A DNA stretch of 7,168 nucleotides from Pseudomonadota bacterium (GTDB taxonomy: Bacteria > Desulfobacterota > Syntrophia > Syntrophales > JADFWA01). The notes under the pieces are model-generated. The model ran no database searches, was not told the origin of the DNA, and worked only from the letters and a program-made list of their open reading frames with translations. The DNA is taken from assembly GCA_015222855.1 (NCBI GenBank), contig JADFWA010000100.1:1-7168 (forward strand), read 5' to 3'. Shown piece after piece: positions 1 through 6,149 of the stretch (its first letter is position 1; the number at the start of each line of letters is the position of its first letter). Both the position numbers and the translations under genes were made by a program.

Positions 1-144
1 GCCGACCGCCGGATTTACCAAGCCGACGAATATGCCGCTGATGAGTTTGATATGCTGACAATTTCCTATTACCAGAAATTGAATGAGGAAAGAGCGGGGA
101 TTTTGGAGGAGGTGTTGGCAAGCGGGAGGTTTTATCAACTATGA
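1..144 (+). CDS. mntA: MntA-type nucleotidyltransferase antitoxin, C-terminal end only
   Basis: Frame 1 is open from the first base to a TGA at 142-144 and gives 47 residues, ending in ASGRFYQL. The catalytic GSX10DXD part of a minimal nucleotidyltransferase would lie upstream of the window and cannot be seen. The identification rests mainly on context: the stop overlaps the start of a HepT-type toxin gene by the ATGA at 141-144, the usual arrangement of the type VII mntA-hepT module. What is visible is an acidic, Tyr-rich helical tail of the kind seen in these proteins. In characterised pairs MntA adds AMP units to a Tyr of HepT and so blocks its RNase activity. The overlap suggests translational coupling. 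Another small nucleotidyltransferase subfamily is possible. Confidence 0.7.
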   Translation, partial: ADRRIYQADEYAADEFDMLTISYYQKLNEERAGILEEVLASGRFYQL

Positions 145-569
145 ATGATATTATCTTAAATAAAAAAGAAAGCATCGAACGGTGTATCAAGCAGATTCGC
201 GCCTATTACGCATTGCCCAGTGACATGCCTTTTGAAGAAGATTACCTGAAGCAGGACGCGATTGCAATCAATTTGCAGCGTGCCTGCGAGCAGTCTATCG
301 ATTTAGCCAATCATATTATAAAAACCAAGAAGCTCGGATTGCCGAAAGAGAGTAAAGAGAGCTTTCAACTGCTGGCGAAAAATAAAATCATTCCCAAAAA
401 ACTTTCGATCAATCTCGAAAAAATGGTGGGGTTTAGAAATATATTGATTCATGAATACCAGCATCTGGATATTAAGCTGATGATTAATGTGATTGAAAAT
501 CATTTAGACGACTTGCTTTACTATACAGACTTGATATTGAAGGAGTTTTATAATGGCCCTGCATCCTGA
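141..569 (+). CDS. hepT: HepT-like ribonuclease toxin (HEPN, DUF86 family)
   Basis: A 142-residue, mostly helical cytoplasmic protein of normal length for the family. The HEPN RNase motif RX4HXY is intact: R99, H104 and Y106 in the segment GFRNILIHEYQHLD. The helix QDAIAINLQRACEQSIDLA at about 38-56 is also typical. In characterised systems HepT is an RNA-cleaving toxin, and Y106 corresponds to the tyrosine that MntA AMPylates. The start is the ATG overlapping the upstream stop, with GGGAGG at 124-129 as a somewhat distant ribosome site. The active motif and absence of any frameshift suggest that the toxin is functional. Its last codons overlap the start of a decayed reading frame at 553. The substrate RNA cannot be told from sequence. 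Confidence 0.88.
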   Translation: MNDIILNKKESIERCIKQIRAYYALPSDMPFEEDYLKQDAIAINLQRACEQSIDLANHIIKTKKLGLPKESKESFQLLAKNKIIPKKLSINLEKMVGFRNILIHEYQHLDIKLMINVIENHLDDLLYYTDLILKEFYNGPAS

Positions 570-661
570 TTTTCCTTCTGAACCCTGACATCCGCGATGG
601 GCAACGCGAGACGGAATTGGTAACAAGTTTTAGGGAATACAATGGACAAGGTAAAGGGTAG
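553..661 (+). pseudogene. Decayed 5' remnant of a probable restriction-helicase gene
   Basis: An ATG at 553, inside the end of hepT, opens MALHPDFPSEP and then stops at 586-588. The +1 frame continues with LNPDIRDGQRETELV and runs to a stop at 659-661. From memory, the opening resembles the N-terminus of large type III-like restriction endonuclease/helicase proteins, which begin with MALHPDFP followed shortly by a DPxIRW-like segment, and which can sit next to nucleotidyltransferase/HEPN pairs. A small deletion between the two CTGAACCC-like stretches could explain the frame change, but only one copy is left. The resemblance ends within about 20 residues, so most of the gene is missing. It could also be chance coding-like sequence. 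Confidence 0.35.
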
Positions 662-697
662 AAAAGCGAGTATGGGGTCATTGGGGGTCATTATCAG

Positions 698-1759
698 ATG
701 GGGAAAATAAGAGTCGGTATCATATTTGGTGGTATGTCCTCGGAAAAGGAGGTCTCCCTGAATAGCGGCAGGAATGTTTACGACAATCTTGACAGGGAAA
801 AATATGAGGGGATACCGGTATTTATGGATGATAAAGGGGGGTTATGGATACTTCCCTGGCAGCTTGTGTCTCAAAACACGACCATCGATATCTCGGAGCA
901 ACTTGACGGTGCGGCAAGAAGGATATCCTATGAGGGATTGAAGGATGAGATAGATTTTGCATTCATTTCTCTGCACGGGAAATACGGTGATGATGGGTGC
1001 ATCCAGGGACTTCTGGAATTGCAGGGTATTCCCTATACGGGTCCTGGTGTGCTGGCCTCGGCTCTCGGTATGGACAAGCATATTCAACAGAAAATCCTTA
1101 AGGCACATGGTATCGGTGTGCCTGAAAGTACGGTAGTCCGGGAAGAAGAATGGAGGCAAAACGGGAAAGATGTCGAGAAGAGATTGATCGACAGTTTCGG
1201 CATTCCCTTTGTTACAAAGCCGACGAGGGAGGGGTCGAGTATAGGGGTAACAATAGTAAGGGATTCAAGCTCTCTTGAGCAGGGGATGACAGAGGCCCTC
1301 AAATGGGATACTGCCGTTCTTGTAGAGGAGTATCTTGACGGTACGGAATTTTCATGCATTATCCTGGAGGAGAATGGAAAGCCACTACCTCTGGCGCTGA
1401 CGGAGATTCATCCCCAGAGTGAGTTCTATACATATGATGACAAGTATATGCCCGGAAGATGCAGAAAGTTTACCCCGCCGAAGAATATCCCGGCCGATGT
1501 GGTGGAACATATCAAGAAAGAGGCCGTTCGGGCATTTAAGGCGCTCGGATTCAAATCCTACGGCAGGATTGACGGGTTTGTCCTGAAGGACGGCCGGGTG
1601 CTGATAACGGATCCGAATTCATCATCCGGTATGGCGCCCTCTTCATTCTTCTTTGAACAAGCGGCCTGTGCCGGCATGCTTCCCTCCATGATGATATCCA
1701 GACTTATCGAAACTTCCCTCCAGATTCACAGCGAGAAAAAAGGGCCGTTGGAGGGATAA
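698..1759 (+). CDS. ddl: D-alanine--D-alanine ligase family protein (ATP-grasp), paralog 1
   Basis: A 353-residue cytoplasmic ATP-grasp ligase, full length for Ddl, which joins two D-Ala for peptidoglycan precursors. Seen in order: GGMSSEKEVSLNSG (11-24), SLHGKYGDDG (91-100), PYTG and the MDK lysine K127, KPTREGSSIG (174-183), EEYLDGTE (210-217), the omega-loop FYTYDDKY (243-250), GRID (289-292) and DPNSSSGM (305-312). Using E. coli DdlB numbering, the triad E15/S150/Y216 is kept as E16/S180/Y250, and R255, D257 and N272 are kept as R290, D292 and N307. The usual E270 metal ligand is D305, and L282 in the second D-Ala site is F317. No murC or ftsQ neighbour is present, so this is probably not the housekeeping cell-division copy. 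The ATG at 698 follows a weak GGGGG site at 683-687. The D-Ala-D-Ala product is inferred. Confidence 0.88.
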   Translation: MGKIRVGIIFGGMSSEKEVSLNSGRNVYDNLDREKYEGIPVFMDDKGGLWILPWQLVSQNTTIDISEQLDGAARRISYEGLKDEIDFAFISLHGKYGDDGCIQGLLELQGIPYTGPGVLASALGMDKHIQQKILKAHGIGVPESTVVREEEWRQNGKDVEKRLIDSFGIPFVTKPTREGSSIGVTIVRDSSSLEQGMTEALKWDTAVLVEEYLDGTEFSCIILEENGKPLPLALTEIHPQSEFYTYDDKYMPGRCRKFTPPKNIPADVVEHIKKEAVRAFKALGFKSYGRIDGFVLKDGRVLITDPNSSSGMAPSSFFFEQAACAGMLPSMMISRLIETSLQIHSEKKGPLEG

Positions 1760-1769
1760 AATTTGAGAC

Positions 1770-1798
1770 TTTACAAAATAACTAAATAACATTATAGT
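1770..1798 (+). promoter_or_regulatory. Candidate sigma70 promoter for the second ligase gene
   Basis: TTTACA (1770-1775) and TATAGT (1793-1798) each match five of six consensus bases and are separated by exactly 17 bases. The site lies in the 69-base gap between the two ligase genes and would start transcription near 1805, about 24 bases before the ATG at 1829. The gap is AT-rich, which raises the chance of a random match. Confidence 0.45.
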
Positions 1799-1828
1799 TC
1801 TGCGCGATTATCAAGGATAGAAAAAGAA

Positions 1829-2896
1829 ATGGAAACCAAAAATACTGAAAAACTGAGGGTCGGAATTATCATGGGGGGAATATCCTCCGAAAGGGAGGTC
1901 TCCCTGGAAAGCGGCAGAAATATCTTCAGCAAGATCAGCCGTGAAAAGTATGATCCGATTCCTGTCTTTATGGACAGCCGGGGTGGTTTCTGGGAGATAC
2001 CGATAAAACTGCTGATGCGAAACAGCACCCATGATATCGAAGTGGATCTGGAAGAGGAGGCGACGCCCATACCTTACGAAGACCTGAAATCCCGTATGGA
2101 CTTTGTATGTCTCGGCCTCCATGGAAAATATGGGGAGGATGGGTGTCTGCAAGGGCTTCTGGAACTCCTGGGGCTTCCCTATACTGGTTCCGGTGTCCTC
2201 GGTTCCGCCCTTGGCATAGACAAGTACACTGCAAGAAATATCCTCGCCATGAGTGGGATCGATGTGCCCAAAACCATGCCGGTAACCAGAAGAGCGTGGG
2301 ATAACGAGGACAGGAACGGCATCTTGGGAAAAATTGAAGAAGAGGTAGGGTTTCCCTGTGTTGTTAAACCCACCAGGGAGGGATGCAGCACCGCCGTCAA
2401 GAAGGTGGTATCGAAAGAGGGTATCCCCGATGCCCTGATCTCCGCCTTTGAATGGGACAATACGGTACTGGTTGAAGAGTTTATTGACGGAACCGAGGTT
2501 ACATGCGGTGTTATAGGAAATGACGAACCTACCCCCCTGACGCCTTCAGAAACCGTTCCTACGGAAGATATCCTCTCCCTCGAAGACAAATTTCTCTATG
2601 GCCAGGGTGAGAACAAGACCCCCGCCAGACTCCCGGAAGAGACATTGAAAAAGATACAGGATGTCGCTGTGCAGGCATTTTGTGCCCTTGGGTTGAAGGT
2701 ATATTCAAGGATAGATATGTTTGTGCGAAAAGATGGACGGGTGGCGGTGCTGGAGCCCAACACCCTCCCCGGAATGACCCCCTCGACGGTACTCTTTCAC
2801 CAGGCGGCCGCTTCCGGCATAGACCAGACGGGTTTGATCGACCGGATTATTGAACTATCCCTGGAAGTTCACGCAAAGAAGAGAGGACCTTTATAA
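1829..2896 (+). CDS. Divergent D-alanine--D-alanine ligase family protein (ATP-grasp), paralog 2
   Basis: A 355-residue paralog of the preceding gene, alignable along its whole length; by eye about half the positions are identical and both end in a KKGPL-like tail. Kept Ddl features are SSEREVSLESG (19-29), GLHGKYGEDG (96-105), the IDK lysine K132, K180, E223, R294, D296 and LEPNTLPGMT (308-317) with E309 and N311. Changed positions, in E. coli DdlB numbering, are S150 to C186, G153 to A189, Y216 to F255, S281 to T320 and L282 to V321. The omega loop reads ILSLEDKF where paralog 1 has FYTYDDKY. S150 and Y216 form a hydrogen-bonded triad with E15, and Phe at 216 is the residue of Leuconostoc ligase that makes D-Ala-D-lactate. 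It is therefore probably an active ATP-grasp enzyme with altered second-substrate use (inference). A candidate promoter lies just upstream. Confidence 0.85.
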   Translation: METKNTEKLRVGIIMGGISSEREVSLESGRNIFSKISREKYDPIPVFMDSRGGFWEIPIKLLMRNSTHDIEVDLEEEATPIPYEDLKSRMDFVCLGLHGKYGEDGCLQGLLELLGLPYTGSGVLGSALGIDKYTARNILAMSGIDVPKTMPVTRRAWDNEDRNGILGKIEEEVGFPCVVKPTREGCSTAVKKVVSKEGIPDALISAFEWDNTVLVEEFIDGTEVTCGVIGNDEPTPLTPSETVPTEDILSLEDKFLYGQGENKTPARLPEETLKKIQDVAVQAFCALGLKVYSRIDMFVRKDGRVAVLEPNTLPGMTPSTVLFHQAAASGIDQTGLIDRIIELSLEVHAKKRGPL

Positions 2897-3005
2897 TTAA
2901 GAGTTAAGAATTAAAAATGAAGAATTAAAAACTTTCATTCCCCATTTATAATCCTCCATTCTTCATTTTTCACTCTTCACTCTTCACTCTTAACTCTTAA
3001 CTCTT
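2897..3005. repeat. Heptamer-array inverted repeat between ligase 2 and mlaE
   Basis: The left arm, 2897-2931, divides exactly into five 7-base units: TTAAGAG, TTAAGAA, TTAAAAA, TGAAGAA, TTAAAAA. The right arm, 2957-3005, divides into seven: CATTCTT, CATTTTT, three CACTCTT and two AACTCTT. The arms are inverted relative to each other, with a perfect 13-bp match between 2913-2925 and 2958-2970 around a 32-base loop. It fills nearly all the gap, starting at the ligase stop codon. There is no GC-rich stem and no T-tract placed as in a classical terminator. It may nevertheless form a hairpin in the mRNA. Confidence 0.85.
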
Positions 3006-3017
3006 GATTGGTGCTTG

Positions 3018-3797
3018 ATGAATAGAGCTTCTACTGCCATTGATAATCTGGGAAGATCGGTCCTGCGAAATGTCGAGGAGATGGGGAGAATCCTTCTCCT
3101 TTTTATTTCGGTTTTAAGCTGGATGATCAGACCCCCGCTGAAACTCCGGCTTATCTTCAAGCAGATGGAATTTGTCGGTGTTAAATCAATATTTGTCGTT
3201 GTCCTGACCGGAATCTTTACAGGTATGGTCATGGCCCTTCAGGGATATCATGGTTTTAGAATGTTCAGTGCGGAAAGTCTGGTTGGCTCCACAGTAGCCC
3301 TGGGTATGACGAGAGAGCTGGGACCGGTTCTCACCTCTCTTATGGTAACGGCCAGGGCTGGTTCGGCCATGGCAGCAGAGCTGGGAACCATGCGGGTCAC
3401 GGAACAGATCGACGCCCTCTCCGTCATGGCGGCAAATCCCGTCAAGCATCTCATTGTTCCGAGAGTTATTGCCGGCGTTCTTATGGTGCCTGTTTTGACC
3501 ATAGTCGCGGATTTCGTGGGGATCCTCGGCGGCTACTTTGTTGGCGTACCTGTTCTCGGGATCAACTCCGGAATATTCGTCAAAAATATTACAAGGTACG
3601 TTGACCTGGACGATATCTATAACGGGTTGATCAAGGCGGCTATCTTCGGCCTTATCCTGTCTCTGATTGGATGTTACAAGGGATTCAATACCAGCGGGGG
3701 GGCGGAAGGCGTTGGCAAGGCGACAACGGAAGCGGTTGTACTGGCTTCAATATCAATACTGATAAGTGATTATTTTCTGACCGCGATTATGTTTTAA
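3018..3797 (+). CDS. mlaE: MlaE-type permease of an MCE lipid ABC transporter
   Basis: A 259-residue multi-spanning inner-membrane permease (MlaE/YrbE family), normal in length. The family motifs are clear: RELGPVLTSL (99-108), AELGTMRVTEQIDAL (120-134) and GGAEGVGKATTEAVV (227-241). Hydrophobic segments lie near 56-76, 148-175, 205-220 and 240-257, and an N-terminal interfacial helix precedes them. It would form a dimer bound by MlaF on the cytoplasmic side and by MlaD on the periplasmic side, carrying phospholipid-like lipids across or out of the inner membrane. The ATG at 3018 was preferred to the TTG codon just before it; neither has a strong ribosome site. mlaF follows after two bases. 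In E. coli, mlaC and mlaB belong to the same operon, but neither is seen in this window. Confidence 0.93.
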   Translation: MNRASTAIDNLGRSVLRNVEEMGRILLLFISVLSWMIRPPLKLRLIFKQMEFVGVKSIFVVVLTGIFTGMVMALQGYHGFRMFSAESLVGSTVALGMTRELGPVLTSLMVTARAGSAMAAELGTMRVTEQIDALSVMAANPVKHLIVPRVIAGVLMVPVLTIVADFVGILGGYFVGVPVLGINSGIFVKNITRYVDLDDIYNGLIKAAIFGLILSLIGCYKGFNTSGGAEGVGKATTEAVVLASISILISDYFLTAIMF

Positions 3798-3799
3798 TT

Positions 3800-4546
3800 A
3801 TGATTAAAATTGTTGATCTTCATAAATCTTTCGGTAAACAGAAAGTTCTGGACGGAGTTAATCTCGAGATCGAGGAGGGAAAGACAACGGTGATCATCGG
3901 GAGGAGCGGTGGGGGGAAGAGCGTTCTCCTGAAGCATATCATAAGACTCCTCAAACCGGACAGCGGCCATGTCCTGGTAGATGGCACCGATATTACCAAA
4001 CTTAATGATAAGGACCTCAACGAAATCAGAAAGAAGTTCGGGGTGCTCTTTCAGGGGGCTGCCCTCTTTGATTCCATGACTGTGGGGGAAAACGTCGCAT
4101 TTCCCCTGAAAGAACAGACAAAGATGAAGGACAGTGAGATAAGAAAGATAGTTGCCGACAGGCTCAGGGCGGTGGGACTTACCGGTATCGAGGAGAAGAT
4201 GCCCTCCGAGTTGAGCGGTGGGATGAGAAAAAGGGTGGGGCTGGCGAGGGCTATCGCCATGCATCCTGAAATTGTCTTGTTTGATGAGCCCACAACCGGC
4301 CTCGATCCGATCATGACTGAAGCTATAGACAATCTTATCATAGATACCCAGAAAAATTTCAACCTGACAAGCATTGTTATCAGCCACGATGTCGAATCCA
4401 TCTTCAAAGTCGGCCACAAGATAGCCATGCTGCATGAAGGAAAGATAGTGGAATATGGGACACCTGAAGAGATCAGAGAATCCAGGAACCCTGTACTGGT
4501 GCAGTTTCTGTCGGGAAGTACTGAAGGGCCGATAAAGATAATATAA
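3800..4546 (+). CDS. mlaF: MlaF-type ATPase of an MCE lipid ABC transporter
   Basis: A 248-residue ABC ATPase. All nucleotide-binding elements are intact: Walker A GRSGGGKS (34-41), Q-loop Q85 in LFQGAALFDSMTVGENV, signature LSGGMRKRV (138-146), Walker B IVLFDE (158-163), D-loop GLD (167-169) and switch H196 in ISHD. The LSGGMRKRVGLARA form and the AALFDSMTV segment after the Q-loop are typical of the MlaF branch. It acts on the cytoplasmic face and powers lipid movement through MlaE. The ATG lies two bases after the mlaE stop and has no ribosome site of its own, so translation is probably coupled. The E. coli partner MlaB (STAS) has no candidate here. Confidence 0.94.
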   Translation: MIKIVDLHKSFGKQKVLDGVNLEIEEGKTTVIIGRSGGGKSVLLKHIIRLLKPDSGHVLVDGTDITKLNDKDLNEIRKKFGVLFQGAALFDSMTVGENVAFPLKEQTKMKDSEIRKIVADRLRAVGLTGIEEKMPSELSGGMRKRVGLARAIAMHPEIVLFDEPTTGLDPIMTEAIDNLIIDTQKNFNLTSIVISHDVESIFKVGHKIAMLHEGKIVEYGTPEEIRESRNPVLVQFLSGSTEGPIKII

Positions 4547-4666
4547 ATGAAGAATTAAGAATTGAGAATTAAGAGTGAAAAAAGATATTGGTTTTTATTC
4601 CGATTGCATTTAAACAAGAAACGAAAAATAATTTTTCATTTTTCACTCTTAACTCTTAATTCCTAA
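4546..4666. repeat. Heptamer-array inverted repeat between mlaF and mlaD
   Basis: The left arm, 4546-4580, is five 7-base units: AATGAAG, AATTAAG, AATTGAG, AATTAAG, AGTGAAA. The right arm, 4632-4666, is also five: TTTTTCA twice, CTCTTAA twice, TTCCTAA. A perfect 14-bp inverted match joins 4569-4582 and 4639-4652. The 50-base spacer is AT-rich and shows no feature. The units belong to the same family as those before mlaE. The array starts on the last base of the mlaF stop and ends shortly before the mlaD ribosome site, splitting an otherwise continuous transporter operon. Confidence 0.85.
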
Positions 4667-4680
4667 AGCGGGGGCGCAGG

Positions 4681-6090
4681 ATGTTTTCAATAAGTTCAGA
4701 GGCAAAGGTAGGATTGTTCGTCCTGGTGGGGCTGATCATACTTGGATACATGTCCTTCAGGGTGGGTGAGTATGGCTTCGGTTTGAAAAAGGGATATCTG
4801 GTAAGCGCCGTATTTGACAACGTGGCGGGGCTGGAGAAGGACGCATCCGTACAGATCGCCGGCGTCGAGGTGGGGAGGGTTGAGGATATAAGGCTTGAAG
4901 ATGGAAAGGCCCTGGTAACCATGCGAATAATTCCCGATGTGAAGCTGGCAAGGGATGTAACGGCCTTGATTAAAACCCACGGCATCCTGGGCGAAAAGTA
5001 TGTAGAGATTGTCCCGGGATCGGAATGGGAAACATATCTTGAGGAAGGAGAGCGAATAACCAGTGTGGAGCGTCAGGCGGATATCGACAGGCTTTTGGCA
5101 CAAATCGGTGCAATAGCCGATGACGTAAAGGTGGTGACCACATCCTTGAGCAATGTTCTCGGGGGGGAAGAGGGCGAAGAGTCTCTCAAAAGTATAGTCA
5201 GAAACATGAGGGATATGGCTGAAAGTATGAACAGAATTGTGGAACAGAACGACGAGAAGTTTTCCACGATGCTCACAAGTCTGCGAAACGCATCCGTACA
5301 GATGGAGAAGACCTTTTCTTCACTCAACGAAATTACGGCGGGGATAAACAAGGGTGAAGGGACAATAGGGCGTCTGGTGAAGGATGAATCCACAATCGAT
5401 AAGCTCAACAAGACCCTCGCTTCACTTCAGCAAATTACCGATAAGATCAATGAAGGAAGAGGGACTTTCGGCAAACTGATACATGATGAAGAGACCGCTG
5501 ATAATCTGAACGAGACCCTGTCTGGCATCAACAGATACGTAACCAAGGCGGAACAGTTCAGGACGTTCCTCAGCTACAGGGGAGAATACCTCTTTGATAC
5601 GAGTGACGCGAAGAGCTATCTTGAGCTTAAGATTCAGCCCAAGGAGGATAAGTTTTACATACTTGGGATAGTGGCCGATCCGAGGGGGAGAAGAACTGTC
5701 AAAGATACCACGACGGGCGGAGTAACCACACGCACAGAGGAATGGGAAAGGGACAAGGTCCTCTTCAATGTGGAAATTGCCAAGAGATGGAAAGATGTTG
5801 TCCTAAGGGGCGGGCTTCTGGAATCCACCGGCGGTGTGGGAATAGACTATTTCGCATTTAATGATAGGCTCCAGTTCACCTTCGAGGCATTCGATTTTGA
5901 CACCGACAGGGATCCGCATCTCAAGGCGTATGCCGAATACAGGCTTTTCAAACACCTGTATCTTTCAGCGGGGTGGGATGATTTCTTGAGCGACGAAGGA
6001 AACGAGTCGCCCTTTGTCGGGATTTCGGTACGGTTCGAGGATGAAGACCTCAAATATCTCCTGACCAGCGCACCGATTCCGAGGGATTGA
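4681..6090 (+). CDS. mlaD: Long MlaD-type MCE protein with beta-rich C-terminal domain
   Basis: A 469-residue protein, far longer than the roughly 180-residue E. coli MlaD. An uncleaved N-terminal anchor (about 10-27) is followed by one MCE domain (about 38-115; DNVAGLEKDASVQIAGVEVG, then THGILGEKYVEIVPGS). Residues 130-290 are helical or coiled coil and contain two 32-residue repeats, 215-246 and 249-280, each with a GXGT(I/F)G(R/K)L core. Residues 298-469 are rich in short alternating amphipathic strands such as KSYLELKIQP, KFYILGIVADP, LQFTFEAFDFD, LKAYAEYRLF and FVGISVRF, ending with a charged tail. MCE rings bind lipid in the periplasm. The long helix could span it, and the C-terminal part could reach or enter the outer membrane (inference). 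GGGGGC at 4670-4675 may be the ribosome site. The arrangement after mlaEF supports one transporter. Confidence 0.92.
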   Translation: MFSISSEAKVGLFVLVGLIILGYMSFRVGEYGFGLKKGYLVSAVFDNVAGLEKDASVQIAGVEVGRVEDIRLEDGKALVTMRIIPDVKLARDVTALIKTHGILGEKYVEIVPGSEWETYLEEGERITSVERQADIDRLLAQIGAIADDVKVVTTSLSNVLGGEEGEESLKSIVRNMRDMAESMNRIVEQNDEKFSTMLTSLRNASVQMEKTFSSLNEITAGINKGEGTIGRLVKDESTIDKLNKTLASLQQITDKINEGRGTFGKLIHDEETADNLNETLSGINRYVTKAEQFRTFLSYRGEYLFDTSDAKSYLELKIQPKEDKFYILGIVADPRGRRTVKDTTTGGVTTRTEEWERDKVLFNVEIAKRWKDVVLRGGLLESTGGVGIDYFAFNDRLQFTFEAFDFDTDRDPHLKAYAEYRLFKHLYLSAGWDDFLSDEGNESPFVGISVRFEDEDLKYLLTSAPIPRD

Positions 6091-6092
6091 TG

Positions 6093-6132
6093 ACTCAGAG
6101 GCACAAAGCACCAAAGGCACAGAGGCACAAAG
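6093..6132. repeat. Octamer tandem array after mlaD
   Basis: Five imperfect 8-base units in a row: ACTCAGAG, GCACAAAG, CACCAAAG, GCACAGAG, GCACAAAG. The 13-base string CAGAGGCACAAAG occurs at 6096-6108 and again at 6120-6132. The array lies directly after the mlaD stop and before the ribosome site of the next gene. If read in frame it would add a repetitive Lys/Arg/His-rich leader to the next protein, which argues that it is intergenic. Confidence 0.8.
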
Positions 6133-6137
6133 TTTAT

Positions 6138-6143
6138 AGGAGA
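6138..6143 (+). promoter_or_regulatory. Ribosome binding site fixing the start at 6150
   Basis: AGGAGA, a strong Shine-Dalgarno sequence, ends six bases before the ATG at 6150. A longer in-frame start at 6087, overlapping the mlaD stop, has no comparable site. It would also place about 20 basic, repeat-derived residues before a clear signal peptide. The downstream start is therefore chosen. Confidence 0.8.
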
Positions 6144-6149
6144 ACTGCC

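Noticed and set aside
617..643. TTGGTA and TACAAT upstream of the first ligase as a promoter
   Set aside because: The spacer is only 15 bases and the -35 match is weak, so it is not better than chance.
642..710. A 22-codon reading frame (start MDKVKGRK) overlapping the start of the first ligase gene, possibly a leader peptide
   Set aside because: It is short, has no hairpin pair or amino-acid run typical of attenuation, and lies partly in decayed sequence.
2897..3005. Rho-independent terminator between ligase 2 and mlaE
   Set aside because: The stem is almost all A-T, the loop is 32 bases, and no T-tract follows the 3' arm. It fits a repeat array better.
2897..3005. CRISPR-like array
   Set aside because: The 7-base units abut with no spacers and no cas genes are present.
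3794..4435. A 213-codon open frame on the minus strand opposite mlaF
   Set aside because: It lies entirely opposite an intact, motif-complete ATPase and has no recognisable domain; it is a shadow frame.
6087..6149. Upstream in-frame start for the DUF4384 protein
   Set aside because: The added residues come from the octamer array, and the AGGAGA site plus signal peptide fix the start at 6150.
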